A DNA stretch of 64,000 nucleotides. Source: Paraglaciecola marina. GTDB lineage: Bacteria > Pseudomonadota > Gammaproteobacteria > Enterobacterales > Alteromonadaceae. The stretch covers positions 153,078-217,077 of the forward strand of contig NZ_ML178720.1 in the NCBI RefSeq assembly GCF_004360155.1, written 5' to 3'. Of this stretch, positions 28,425 through 36,243 are shown in pieces. A program made the translations under genes and the position numbers. Numbering within the stretch: the first letter of the stretch is position 1; each line of letters starts with the position of its first letter. The notes beneath the pieces are model-generated. The model made no database searches, had not been told where the DNA came from, and saw nothing but the letters and a program-made list of their open reading frames with translations.

Positions 28425-29294
28425 TTAATTGTTATGAACACTAAGTTCAGATAAAGCCTGTACTTGCCCATATAGATATTCGGTAAGCTTTTTACGATCA
28501 CCTTGTTTACTTAATTGTTGCCATGACAAAGGTGTACCTATCTCTACTCTAACTTTCTTATCACGGCGTTTTAACGCTTCGTGCATGAGTAGCGCCATAC
28601 GCAAAGGTTCAGCAATATGAGATGCCACATGAAATTTACGACTGTTGCGGCCATGAAAAAAGCACGGTACAACTGTGGCCTGTGCTTCTTTAATAATTTT
28701 TGCCGCAAATGTAGTCCAGGGGCCGTCTTTAACTTCGCCAAAACCAAATCGAGTTGCTGTGCTTACCATTCCTGAAGGAAAGATAAGTACCGGAAGATCT
28801 TGAGACAAATGCTCCAAAGCCAACTGCTTAGAGCGAATATTAGTACGAATTGCCGACTTAGTATTGGAAAAGTCTATAGGTAAAAAGTACGGCGCTAAAT
28901 CTTTATCTTGAAACAACTGAGAATTGAGCATGATACGTAAATCACCTCTAACCTTAGCCGCAAGATCACATAAAATGAGGCCATCCACCACCCCAAAAGG
29001 ATGATTTGCAACAAACATTAATGGGCCTGTTTTAGGGATGGCTAATAGTTGCTGCTCATCAAAATCAGCAGCTATTTTCATCTCAGTTAACGCATCACCA
29101 AAAAAAGATTCGATGTGGAAAGCATCATCTTTCAGGCGCTTATATACGGCTTCAATTTCTTTACGCCCCATTAGGGCTTCTAAAGAGGAAACGAGCTTAC
29201 GTCTAACCCAGCCATCGTCTTCTTGTGAGTAAGTAAGACGCGGAGGATCGCGTAAATAAGATTGGAATTCAGGATCGATTGATGCACTTTTCAT
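28425..29294 (-). CDS. PlsC-like lysophospholipid acyltransferase
   Basis: 289 residues. The acyltransferase active-site block reads VANHPFGVVDGLILCDL, with His and Asp separated by five residues, as in the ACT14924/hemolysin-like branch, rather than the four of classical PlsC. A second block (PVLIFPSGMVST) corresponds to the substrate-binding FPEG motif. No membrane span is obvious. It probably transfers acyl chains to a lipid or lysophospholipid. It lies just upstream of yigZ in the same direction with a 47-bp gap; the link is positional only. Confidence 0.8.
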   Translation of the reverse strand: MKSASIDPEFQSYLRDPPRLTYSQEDDGWVRRKLVSSLEALMGRKEIEAVYKRLKDDAFHIESFFGDALTEMKIAADFDEQQLLAIPKTGPLMFVANHPFGVVDGLILCDLAAKVRGDLRIMLNSQLFQDKDLAPYFLPIDFSNTKSAIRTNIRSKQLALEHLSQDLPVLIFPSGMVSTATRFGFGEVKDGPWTTFAAKIIKEAQATVVPCFFHGRNSRKFHVASHIAEPLRMALLMHEALKRRDKKVRVEIGTPLSWQQLSKQGDRKKLTEYLYGQVQALSELSVHNN

Positions 29295-29341
29295 GTTGGC
29301 AACTCTACCAACCCTATATGACCGATTTGTGACAAACTAAA

Positions 29342-29965
29342 TCAGTTTTCAGCTCCACCCTTAACAATATTAATATTACCCGCTGTGATGTTGATTAACT
29401 CAGATTTACACATTTCAAGTTCAGACGTAGCCACTGCAAAACTGACTACCACTCTATGTTCATAAGTAGAAACAATGTCTTTTATGTCGTAACGCTCAAG
29501 TAGGCGAGAGATTCCACCGTCATTAGCATAATCATAGGTTAATGTCAGTATAGTGCGATCCACTTTTGTAATAATAGGTAAATCTTTTAAGACTGCAGCT
29601 ACGGCATCAGAATAGGCACGTTGTAAACCTCCAGTACCTAGCTTAGTGCCGCCAAAATAACGCACCACCGCCACGGCAGTCTCGCCTAAGCCACTATACT
29701 CCAATACTTTTAACATTGGCATGCCCGCTGTACCGCTAGGCTCACCATCATCGCTCATAGACCTGACAGTCGTATCGGGAGCGCCAGCAATATAGGCCCA
29801 ACAAACATGATTTGCTTGGGGGTGTTGTTCTCGTAATCCCTTGATAAAAACTTCAGCACTAGCTCGATTTTCAGTATTGGCAGCAAAGGTCAAAAACTTA
29901 CTACGCTTTACTTCTAATTCAACTTGCCACTCATGAGCTGGTACTTGATAACTAGCAATACTCAT
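29342..29965 (-). CDS. yigZ: YigZ/IMPACT family protein
   Basis: 207 residues from ATG (MSIASYQ); a GTG five codons upstream overlaps the preceding gene and is less likely. The N-terminal IMPACT domain is clear: VKRSKFLTFAAN, ANHVCWAYIAG, SDDGEPSGTAGMPML and VVRYFGGTKLGTGGL. A small C-terminal domain (residues about 140-205, DUF1949-like) follows. The family is linked to ribosome or translation regulation but not biochemically settled. It starts 5 bp after the stop of the EamA transporter gene, so the two are co-transcribed. Confidence 0.92.
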   Translation of the reverse strand: MSIASYQVPAHEWQVELEVKRSKFLTFAANTENRASAEVFIKGLREQHPQANHVCWAYIAGAPDTTVRSMSDDGEPSGTAGMPMLKVLEYSGLGETAVAVVRYFGGTKLGTGGLQRAYSDAVAAVLKDLPIITKVDRTILTLTYDYANDGGISRLLERYDIKDIVSTYEHRVVVSFAVATSELEMCKSELINITAGNINIVKGGAEN

Positions 29966-29970
29966 CAATA

Positions 29971-30846
29971 TCAGGCCCACATCACTAATACTGCTGCCGC
30001 AGCAATAAGCAACAGCCCGATAACTTCATGCCTAGCGACCTTATTTTTAAGCCAAAATATAGCAATCAGCATGGTAAACAACACTTCGATCTGGCCCAAG
30101 GTTTTTACATAGGCAACATGATGAAGAGCCATAGCACTAAACCAACAGATAGACCCCAAACAACTCGTCGCACTGGTAGCCAGTGTTTTGCCTGAATTGT
30201 TTTTTAGCGCAATAAAAATAGATCTGTCATTAATGGCGATATAACTGCTCATTAGCAGAGTTTGAATACATAACACCCATAACAACACCCAAGCAGCACT
30301 ATGAGGAAAAGGCACATTTAACATATGACTAGCCTCTCTAACAAACAAAGAGGTTAGCGCAAAACAGGTACCACAAGCCAAACCAATACCTATGGTTTTA
30401 AGGCTAAGCCCACCTTTTTTGCCCCCGCCAGACAATACAAAAACTGCCGCGCCACCCACCAAAATCCCAAGCCAACCAAAAAGGCTCAATTGGCTCCCAA
30501 AAAATAACGTGCCTAACACACCCGCCACTAACGCTTCGCTTTTTGCCAACCCAGCGCCAACAGCAAAATTTTTTTGTTTGAATAAAATGACCATGAAAGA
30601 CGTTGCTGCAATTTGTAGCAAAGACGCAGCCAATACAATCAAGATAAATGCTTGATTAAAGGTAGGGGTGATTTGATCTGATACAGAATAAAGTATTAAC
30701 AAGTAAACCAGTGCAATTGGGGGAGCAAATAAAAAACGGGCTAAGGTCACACCAGATGTACTGACACTAGCACTAAGTTGACTTTGCAATGCATTACGAA
30801 ACGTCTGCATCACAACAGCACCCAAAGTAAAGAATATCCAGGTCAC
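29971..30846 (-). CDS. EamA/DMT-family transporter
   Basis: 291 residues with about ten predicted membrane spans arranged as two five-helix EamA repeats, the drug/metabolite transporter fold. The N-terminus starts directly in a membrane span, with the in-helix sequence TLGAVVMQTFRNALQSQL. The substrate cannot be read from the sequence. The gene is first in a two-gene unit with yigZ. A 169-bp spacer separates it from the TPR gene on the same strand. Confidence 0.85.
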   Translation of the reverse strand: MTWIFFTLGAVVMQTFRNALQSQLSASVSTSGVTLARFLFAPPIALVYLLILYSVSDQITPTFNQAFILIVLAASLLQIAATSFMVILFKQKNFAVGAGLAKSEALVAGVLGTLFFGSQLSLFGWLGILVGGAAVFVLSGGGKKGGLSLKTIGIGLACGTCFALTSLFVREASHMLNVPFPHSAAWVLLWVLCIQTLLMSSYIAINDRSIFIALKNNSGKTLATSATSCLGSICWFSAMALHHVAYVKTLGQIEVLFTMLIAIFWLKNKVARHEVIGLLLIAAAAVLVMWA

Positions 30847-31015
30847 TTGAACTCCCTAAAAATAAAAGATGATTTTACTTACTTCCATCAAAAAAGAGTA
30901 ATCAAATTAATACCTATACATATGCCTAATAGTCCAATCTTCTAGTCAGATTGGCCAAGATATAAAGTAAGTAAAAATTGATGATGAAAATTTATCAACA
31001 AAGCTAGAGGGTATT

Positions 31016-32737
31016 TTATCCTTTTAATGCTTTAGTTTTCATAACTCTCTGAAAATCTTTCATCTTAGTTTCTAACTCAAGTGAATCAGCTCCCGAACTC
31101 GACACATTTTTCAATACAAAATTACACGTTCTTAAAACTGAGCGCCACCGAGGATTTTTAGGTAAGGCATTAACACTTACGTAACGCTCCAACGCTCTAG
31201 CCCGAAGTCGACCATCATCCACAGCAACACTCCATAGCTTACTCTTTTGAGCTAACTCCAATTTACTTGTATTAGTTTCGTCCTCCCATACTTGTATAGC
31301 AAGCAACATTAACTCAACTAACTTTAACCTAAGTTCTTCTTCCTGAACTGCATTTTCACCTTCAGAAGATTTATCTACTTCTTCATGCTCTTCTATCAAG
31401 CCAGAATTTTCGTGCTGATTCATTTTCTCTATCGGCGAGGAGGGTTTTATCACGCTACGGCGCTTTAACATATACACTAGAAAGAGACATATTAAAAAAA
31501 GCCCACTAATACAAAATAGATATATCCTTTGGTATAACTGTGAAGGGCCAGTTTTATTTTCTGGCGTAGTGAATAGAAAGTGGCTTTTTAGCCGATTGGT
31601 ATTAAGGTTATTTTTATTTACAAGCTGAGTATTCAAAATGTCAGAATACAACTTCCAATATCGACTGGCGTCTTCAAACTCCTTACTCTCTTCCTTCATT
31701 GATGCAATTTCATTATAAAGCTCCCCAATGAACAATGTATTGTCTGAATCTGCAATAGAAGCTAGAGATTTTTCTAATGCATCACTGGCCTTGTCATTTA
31801 ATCCTTTAGCCTTCCATATTAAGCCCTGAATAAACCATAGTTTTGCGACGGGGCGATCAGATTGAACTAAATTAAAGGTTTGCTTTGCCATATTTAGCCA
31901 TTCTTGAGCCTTTATTGCGGTTAGTTTTGAAACATGCAATTCGGCCAACAATAAGTAGGTATCTCCTTTAAATTTGTAGGCATTTAACGAATTAAAGATA
32001 TCAGCAGCTTGCTCCAACAATTTACTAGCTTGCTCACTATTGCCTGCAAGGGTAAAGGTTCTAGCCAAACTAGATAAGGTATGAGCTGCTTTAAAATGCT
32101 CTCCGGCTTCAGTATGCAATTCAAAGGCTTGCCGATAAGAAACTATGGCCTCGTCATAGGCTTTTTTATCTCGATATATATTACCTAGGTTAGTAAGTAC
32201 AATCGCTTTACCAACAAGATTATCGTTAGCTTTGTGTATATCGTAACTTTTAAGTAACAATTTACTGCTTGTCTCGAAATCACCAAAAAATTGATAAATA
32301 CTAGCGATATCGCTATAACTAATCGCTATGAAGTTGTCATCGGGTATTTGCTTAGCTATTTGTAAGGCTTGATTAAAAGCATCAAACGCTTCTTCGTAAC
32401 GATGCTCATAAAATAAAGTCGCCCCTAACTGGCGATGTATTAGTATGCTTTCATTTTGTAAAGAACTTGGCAGCACCGAGAGTAATTCAGTAAGTATCTC
32501 TCTTGAAGATCCCAAATCACCCGATTTTCGATACAAAATTGAAAGTTGAAGACTACCCGAGACATAAGCTGTAGAGCCCATATCTAACTCTGATATTGCT
32601 TGCTTGCAACTTAATATGGCTTGACTGAACCCAACTTCATCATTTGACGTTTTTTCACATGTTTGTGCATATAACTCAACTTGATAACTCAAATAAAGCA
32701 GGATGATAGTAAGTAATTGTAACTGCCTGTACTGCAT
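31016..32737 (-). CDS. TPR protein with one membrane span and cytoplasmic tail
   Basis: 573 residues. A signal peptide or anchor (residues 5-24, LLTIILLYLSYQVELYAQ) is followed by about eight TPR units (residues 30-385), clearest at IAISYSDIASIYQFFGDFETSSKLLLKSYDI and IVLTNLGNIYRDKKAYDEAIVSYRQAFEL. A membrane span at about 408-430 and a basic stop-transfer follow, then an acidic linker and a 110-residue C-terminal domain with a tryptophan/arginine-rich block (WSVAVDDGRLRARALERY...LPKNPRWRSVLRTCNFVL) seen, to my recollection, in other Alteromonadales TPR proteins. It is divergent from the peptide gene cluster with 375 bp between and is a candidate membrane sensor for it. Confidence 0.65.
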   Translation of the reverse strand: MQYRQLQLLTIILLYLSYQVELYAQTCEKTSNDEVGFSQAILSCKQAISELDMGSTAYVSGSLQLSILYRKSGDLGSSREILTELLSVLPSSLQNESILIHRQLGATLFYEHRYEEAFDAFNQALQIAKQIPDDNFIAISYSDIASIYQFFGDFETSSKLLLKSYDIHKANDNLVGKAIVLTNLGNIYRDKKAYDEAIVSYRQAFELHTEAGEHFKAAHTLSSLARTFTLAGNSEQASKLLEQAADIFNSLNAYKFKGDTYLLLAELHVSKLTAIKAQEWLNMAKQTFNLVQSDRPVAKLWFIQGLIWKAKGLNDKASDALEKSLASIADSDNTLFIGELYNEIASMKEESKEFEDASRYWKLYSDILNTQLVNKNNLNTNRLKSHFLFTTPENKTGPSQLYQRIYLFCISGLFLICLFLVYMLKRRSVIKPSSPIEKMNQHENSGLIEEHEEVDKSSEGENAVQEEELRLKLVELMLLAIQVWEDETNTSKLELAQKSKLWSVAVDDGRLRARALERYVSVNALPKNPRWRSVLRTCNFVLKNVSSSGADSLELETKMKDFQRVMKTKALKG

Positions 32738-33112
32738 ATTATTTCCTTCTATATCCCAAATTATAAGTAAAAAACTGTTAATAACGTTATCAGGCTAAAA
32801 GTGCCAATATGGGCTTTGGTCATCGCCATTACCAACTATTTGGATTTTTAACATAAGTGACTTGGAGTAATTTTTCAACCCTAACAACCTAAACCATCTC
32901 GAATAAAGCACTTGCAGAATAAAAAATAATTACTATAAAACAAAAGCTTACATATCAAACATACCCAAATGCTGCCAGCTATACCCTTCAACTATCCCTT
33001 AAATAACCTTTATTTTTTTATATTCAAAGACAATCATTAGTTCCGAAGATGTTAGATATTTTCTGTCTGAAACATCGAAATAATCAATTTATAATATTTA
33101 AAGGAATCAAAA
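32738..33112. other. Divergent promoter region of the peptide cluster
   Basis: 375 bp, AT-rich, no coding frame seen. It separates the TPR gene from the first precursor gene. The segment TTCAAAGACAATCATTAG at 33023-33040 and AACATCGAA at 33071-33079 have near-copies upstream of the second precursor gene (34061-34075 and 34119-34127), which may mark shared regulation. Confidence 0.35.
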
Positions 33113-33283
33113 ATGAATAAACTAGAGAAAATAAACCACTTGGAAAATGCTCAAATTGAGTGTGATGACAAGAATAATAAATTTGAAATAATTGAAAGCG
33201 CATTACTAGAAAATGTATCAGGAGCAGACATGACAACAAGCATTTGCATGTGTTGGCAATTTTGCGATATGCCGCCTAACTAA
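33113..33283 (+). CDS. Double-glycine-type precursor peptide 1, three-cysteine core
   Basis: 56 residues, below usual gene-calling limits. ATG with ribosome site AAAGGAA 7 nt upstream. The leader carries the double-glycine signal for C39 peptidases: F at -15, I at -12, L at -7, V at -4, G at -2 and A at -1 in FEIIESALLENVSGA (cut after residue 38). The predicted core is DMTTSICMCWQFCDMPPN, 18 residues with three cysteines. Leader similarity to the second peptide and the C39 exporter downstream make coding very likely. The odd cysteine count suggests dimerisation, a free thiol or modification. It could be a microcin-like antibacterial or a signal. Confidence 0.8.
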   Translation: MNKLEKINHLENAQIECDDKNNKFEIIESALLENVSGADMTTSICMCWQFCDMPPN

Positions 33284-34189
33284 ATTAAGTTTCACCCCGT
33301 TCAAATTAAACTAGTATTTATGGCAGCCTTTCCTATTAAGCTGCCTAAATATATTTAATTATTGATGACTTAAACCTAACCTTACCCATTAAGCTACCTC
33401 TCCATTTTACGTCCCCAAGTTACTTTGCTCTGAATAATTCGAAATCTTATTTGTCCTTGAATTAAATCTATAGTCTTTAGGCACACTATTACTGCTTATG
33501 GCACCAGTTCATAGCCAAGAATAAAAAGCTATTACTTGTATACCCTATATCTAACCAGGCAAACTCGCAGAGAGAGCTCCGCAAAAAGAAACAGGCCTAA
33601 GTGGAAATACTCATCTTGTGTAAACCAATGGCAAGACTAGTCTAAGAGACATATTTCTTTTGGTAAAAACCTTTATGAAAACACCATCAACCAAGTATTT
33701 TTATAAACGTACGACTCTCGCAAATGTAAAAAATGTGCGTATTAAACTGAAAACATTGCTTTAAAAAATAAAACACACCTTTCAGACAACTCAGAAACAC
33801 CCCCAATAAATTTAAAATTAAAACATATACCCAAATTTACTGAAGTTTTTTAAGTAATGACTCCCGAGAAAATAAGTAAAATTAAAAAATGCAGTTGAAA
33901 TGCCTACTTTTATTTAAATAAAACCAACAAAACCTAATAAAAAAGACAGGGAAAACTCGGGTACACATCGATAAAAAAACATTAAATAACAGTTAGATAA
34001 ACCGAATTCATACCTGTAAATACGACCTTTCATATTCCACTATACATCCCTTCTTTTCCCTTCAAATATCATTAGATTTGACCGTAAATATAACCACCTG
34101 CTGAGAAAGAAGAAACATAACATCGAATCTAATTTCTACTTCAGGAAAATTAAACACAACATTTTAACTAACTTTATATAGGTAACATT
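33284..34189. other. Long AT-rich spacer between the two precursor genes
   Basis: 906 bp with no frame above about 20 codons that looks coding; I searched for a third VSGA-type leader and saw none. It may hold a promoter for the second precursor and the export operon, and possibly remnants of duplicated precursors. CCTATTAAGCTGCCT at 33331-33345 recurs imperfectly as CCCATTAAGCTACCT about 55 bp later, the only internal duplication noticed. Confidence 0.4.
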
Positions 34190-34327
34190 ATGAACACTTT
34201 AAACAACGAAAAATTTGATCTAATCGAAGATGCTTTATTAGAAAACGTATCTGGTGCAGCACAAGAAATCGCTTTCTGTGTTTCTTTCTGTATCGAAATT
34301 TGTTTCTCAATTTGCTTTAACGACTAA
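34190..34327 (+). CDS. Double-glycine-type precursor peptide 2, CxxxC-repeat core
   Basis: 45 residues. The leader (FDLIEDALLENVSGA, residues 9-23) matches the first precursor at 11 of 15 positions and has the full double-glycine pattern for C39 cleavage after Ala23. The predicted 22-residue core contains AFCVSFCIEICFSICF with cysteines at 30, 34, 38 and 42, exactly every fourth residue, between bulky hydrophobics, then ends FND. On a helix the four thiols would lie on one face. There are no basic residues in the core, unlike most cationic bacteriocins. It is directly followed by a hairpin terminator and the export operon. Confidence 0.85.
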   Translation: MNTLNNEKFDLIEDALLENVSGAAQEIAFCVSFCIEICFSICFND

Positions 34328-34340
34328 TAAATAATTACAT

Positions 34341-34376
34341 GCCCAGTTACTTAAGTGCTGGGCGTATTTTTTAATA
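34341..34376 (+). terminator. Terminator/attenuator between precursor and export genes
   Basis: GCCCAG, an 11-base loop and CTGGGC followed by GTATTTTTT. It stands between the short precursor gene and the next gene of the same strand, the usual position of a leaky terminator that gives more precursor than exporter mRNA. Confidence 0.7.
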
Positions 34377-34387
34377 GGAGATAAATA

Positions 34388-34942
34388 ATGACTATGCAAA
34401 CAACATTAGAAGATGTCATTTCTTATACAAATGATGATGTAATTGACCGCTTTATAAAAATTTATGGAATAGAAAAAGACCAAGCAACAATCATTTTTAA
34501 CAGCACTAAAAAATGGATATGGCTTTGCTACTACCGCAGAAAAGTGAACGCAGAGCAAAACTTAGTAATTGACTCACCTTTAGTAATAATCGATGAAATG
34601 TGGCATAACTTTGTGTTGTTCACTAAAGGCTATAGTGAGTTTTGTAAACGCTTCTTTGGCCACTACATGCACCACGCTCCGACTTCTTCGGCCATGCAAA
34701 AAGAAGCAATGGAAACCTTTCGTTCCCTGTCACCAGATGCTATTCAAGAAAAGCTAATAGAGCAAAAGCGTTGGCAATATGAATTTGTTTATGACCACCT
34801 AGGTAAGGACGAATTCTTACTTTGGTACAAACAATATCCTAAGCAATATTCTCCACTATCTTTAGCAAAATTAGCTTATGAAAATGAACAAAAGAAGCTC
34901 ATTGATAGAGAAAAAATGATGCAACAAAAAGATGCTGCTTAA
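34388..34942 (+). CDS. GRDP-like (glycine-rich-domain-protein-like) family protein
   Basis: 184 residues, soluble, no signal peptide. Start supported by GGAG 7 nt upstream. The central block DEMWHNFVLFTKGYSEFCKRFFGHYMHHAPT (residues 69-99) carries the pattern I associate with the DUF1399/GRDP-like family: acidic residue, W-H, Y..FC, FG and a His pair before Pro. His73, His92, His95 and His96 could bind metal. Position as first gene after the precursor and before the adaptor and exporter makes it part of the peptide pathway: immunity, tailoring enzyme or chaperone are all possible. Family assignment is from memory of the motif and moderate in certainty. Confidence 0.55.
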   Translation: MTMQTTLEDVISYTNDDVIDRFIKIYGIEKDQATIIFNSTKKWIWLCYYRRKVNAEQNLVIDSPLVIIDEMWHNFVLFTKGYSEFCKRFFGHYMHHAPTSSAMQKEAMETFRSLSPDAIQEKLIEQKRWQYEFVYDHLGKDEFLLWYKQYPKQYSPLSLAKLAYENEQKKLIDREKMMQQKDAA

Positions 34943-34982
34943 TCGCCACTTTTGAAAAGTAACAGTACAAGAGAATGCCAAT

Positions 34983-36242
34983 ATGACGAAACCAAAAGAC
35001 AACCAAACATTATTTCGAGAGGAAGTGCTAAACAAAAAACATAAGGAGAACTTTGGTTCTGTTTTGCTCAAGCAACCTAGGGAATATGTATTTTTCGCGT
35101 TAATAATGTTTGTTTTAGTAGCGTTAGCTGTGAGTCTAATCATAACTGGCACCTATACTCGTTACGCGGAAGTGTTCGGTATGATTACTGTCGATAAAGG
35201 CATTGTAAAAATTACCGCAAGAGCTGAAGGTGAGATTGTTGAGCAACTTAAATCTGAGGGGCAAACAGTCCAAAAAGGTGAATTGCTATATATTATTTCT
35301 ACAGCCAGGCATAGCTCCGCCAAATCCAATCTTGACCAAAGTATTTTAGAACAGCAGATTGCACTTCAAGGCTCAATGGAGCGAGATATATCAGTAGCTA
35401 GAAAGGCATTTGAAATAGAGCAGCAATCTTTACAACAAAATATTTCAGCTAAGAGGTTGGAATTACAGCAACTGTCAGAACAAATGGATATTTATGATTC
35501 TAGGGTATCGATATCTCAGGCAAACCTGGAACGTAATAAGTCTCTATTTACCAAAAAACATATCAATCAAGTTCAATTTGATAAAGTCATGGAAGAGCAC
35601 TTATCTCTACTAACCAACCAAGGCGAACTTGAGACTCGTTTCAGTAAGGTAGACGCCTCAATTAAAGAGCAGGAATTTACTTACAGCCTAAAGCCTCAAG
35701 AATTTAACGAAAAAATAAATAGACTAGATCGCAACCTATTAGAGAACAAACAGAGAATATCAGAGCTTTCTTCTAATATTGATTATCGAATTTTCTCACC
35801 CGTCGATGGAATAATCGGAACTAAGCTGTCCCATACTGGCAGCTATGTACAAAGAGGCACATCTTTACTAACAATTATTCCCACAGATTCGCTGTTACAA
35901 GCAGAGCTATATGTACCAGCTAAATCTATTGGCTTTATTCAAGAAGGGCAAAGTGTATCAATGCGTTATAGCGCCTTCCCATATCAACAGTTTGGCTTAC
36001 AAGATGGGCGAGTTAAAAGTGTCTCTAAGGTTATTTCATTACCAGAAGAAATCGCCACTAGCGTTAGTTTATCGGGGGCAGTATACAAAGTAATTGTTGA
36101 TCTATCGTCACAGTATGTCCATGCAATGGGAGGGCAACGTTCCATACAAGTAGGCATGGAACTAGATGCCAGTATTGCATTAGAACATAGAACCCTTTTT
36201 GAGTGGATTTTAGAACCAATTTATAGCCTAAAGGACAAGTAA
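34983..36242 (+). CDS. HlyD/CvaA-type peptide secretion adaptor
   Basis: 419 residues, close to CvaA (about 413). A short cytoplasmic N-terminus, one membrane span (about 36-58, YVFFALIMFVLVALAVSLIITG), a lipoyl half (GIVKITARAEGEIVEQLKSEGQTVQKGELLYII), a long coiled-coil hairpin (residues 105-255) and a second lipoyl half (DYRIFSPVDGIIGTKLSHTGSYV) define a membrane fusion protein of type I export. It links the inner-membrane ABC exporter to an outer-membrane duct, probably TolC. Its stop is one base before the ABC gene start. Confidence 0.92.
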   Translation: MTKPKDNQTLFREEVLNKKHKENFGSVLLKQPREYVFFALIMFVLVALAVSLIITGTYTRYAEVFGMITVDKGIVKITARAEGEIVEQLKSEGQTVQKGELLYIISTARHSSAKSNLDQSILEQQIALQGSMERDISVARKAFEIEQQSLQQNISAKRLELQQLSEQMDIYDSRVSISQANLERNKSLFTKKHINQVQFDKVMEEHLSLLTNQGELETRFSKVDASIKEQEFTYSLKPQEFNEKINRLDRNLLENKQRISELSSNIDYRIFSPVDGIIGTKLSHTGSYVQRGTSLLTIIPTDSLLQAELYVPAKSIGFIQEGQSVSMRYSAFPYQQFGLQDGRVKSVSKVISLPEEIATSVSLSGAVYKVIVDLSSQYVHAMGGQRSIQVGMELDASIALEHRTLFEWILEPIYSLKDK

Positions 36243-36243
36243 A

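Noticed and set aside
33090-33095. Perfect TATAAT box before precursor 1
   Set aside because: Transcription from it would start inside the ribosome site, leaving no leader; probably chance in AT-rich DNA.
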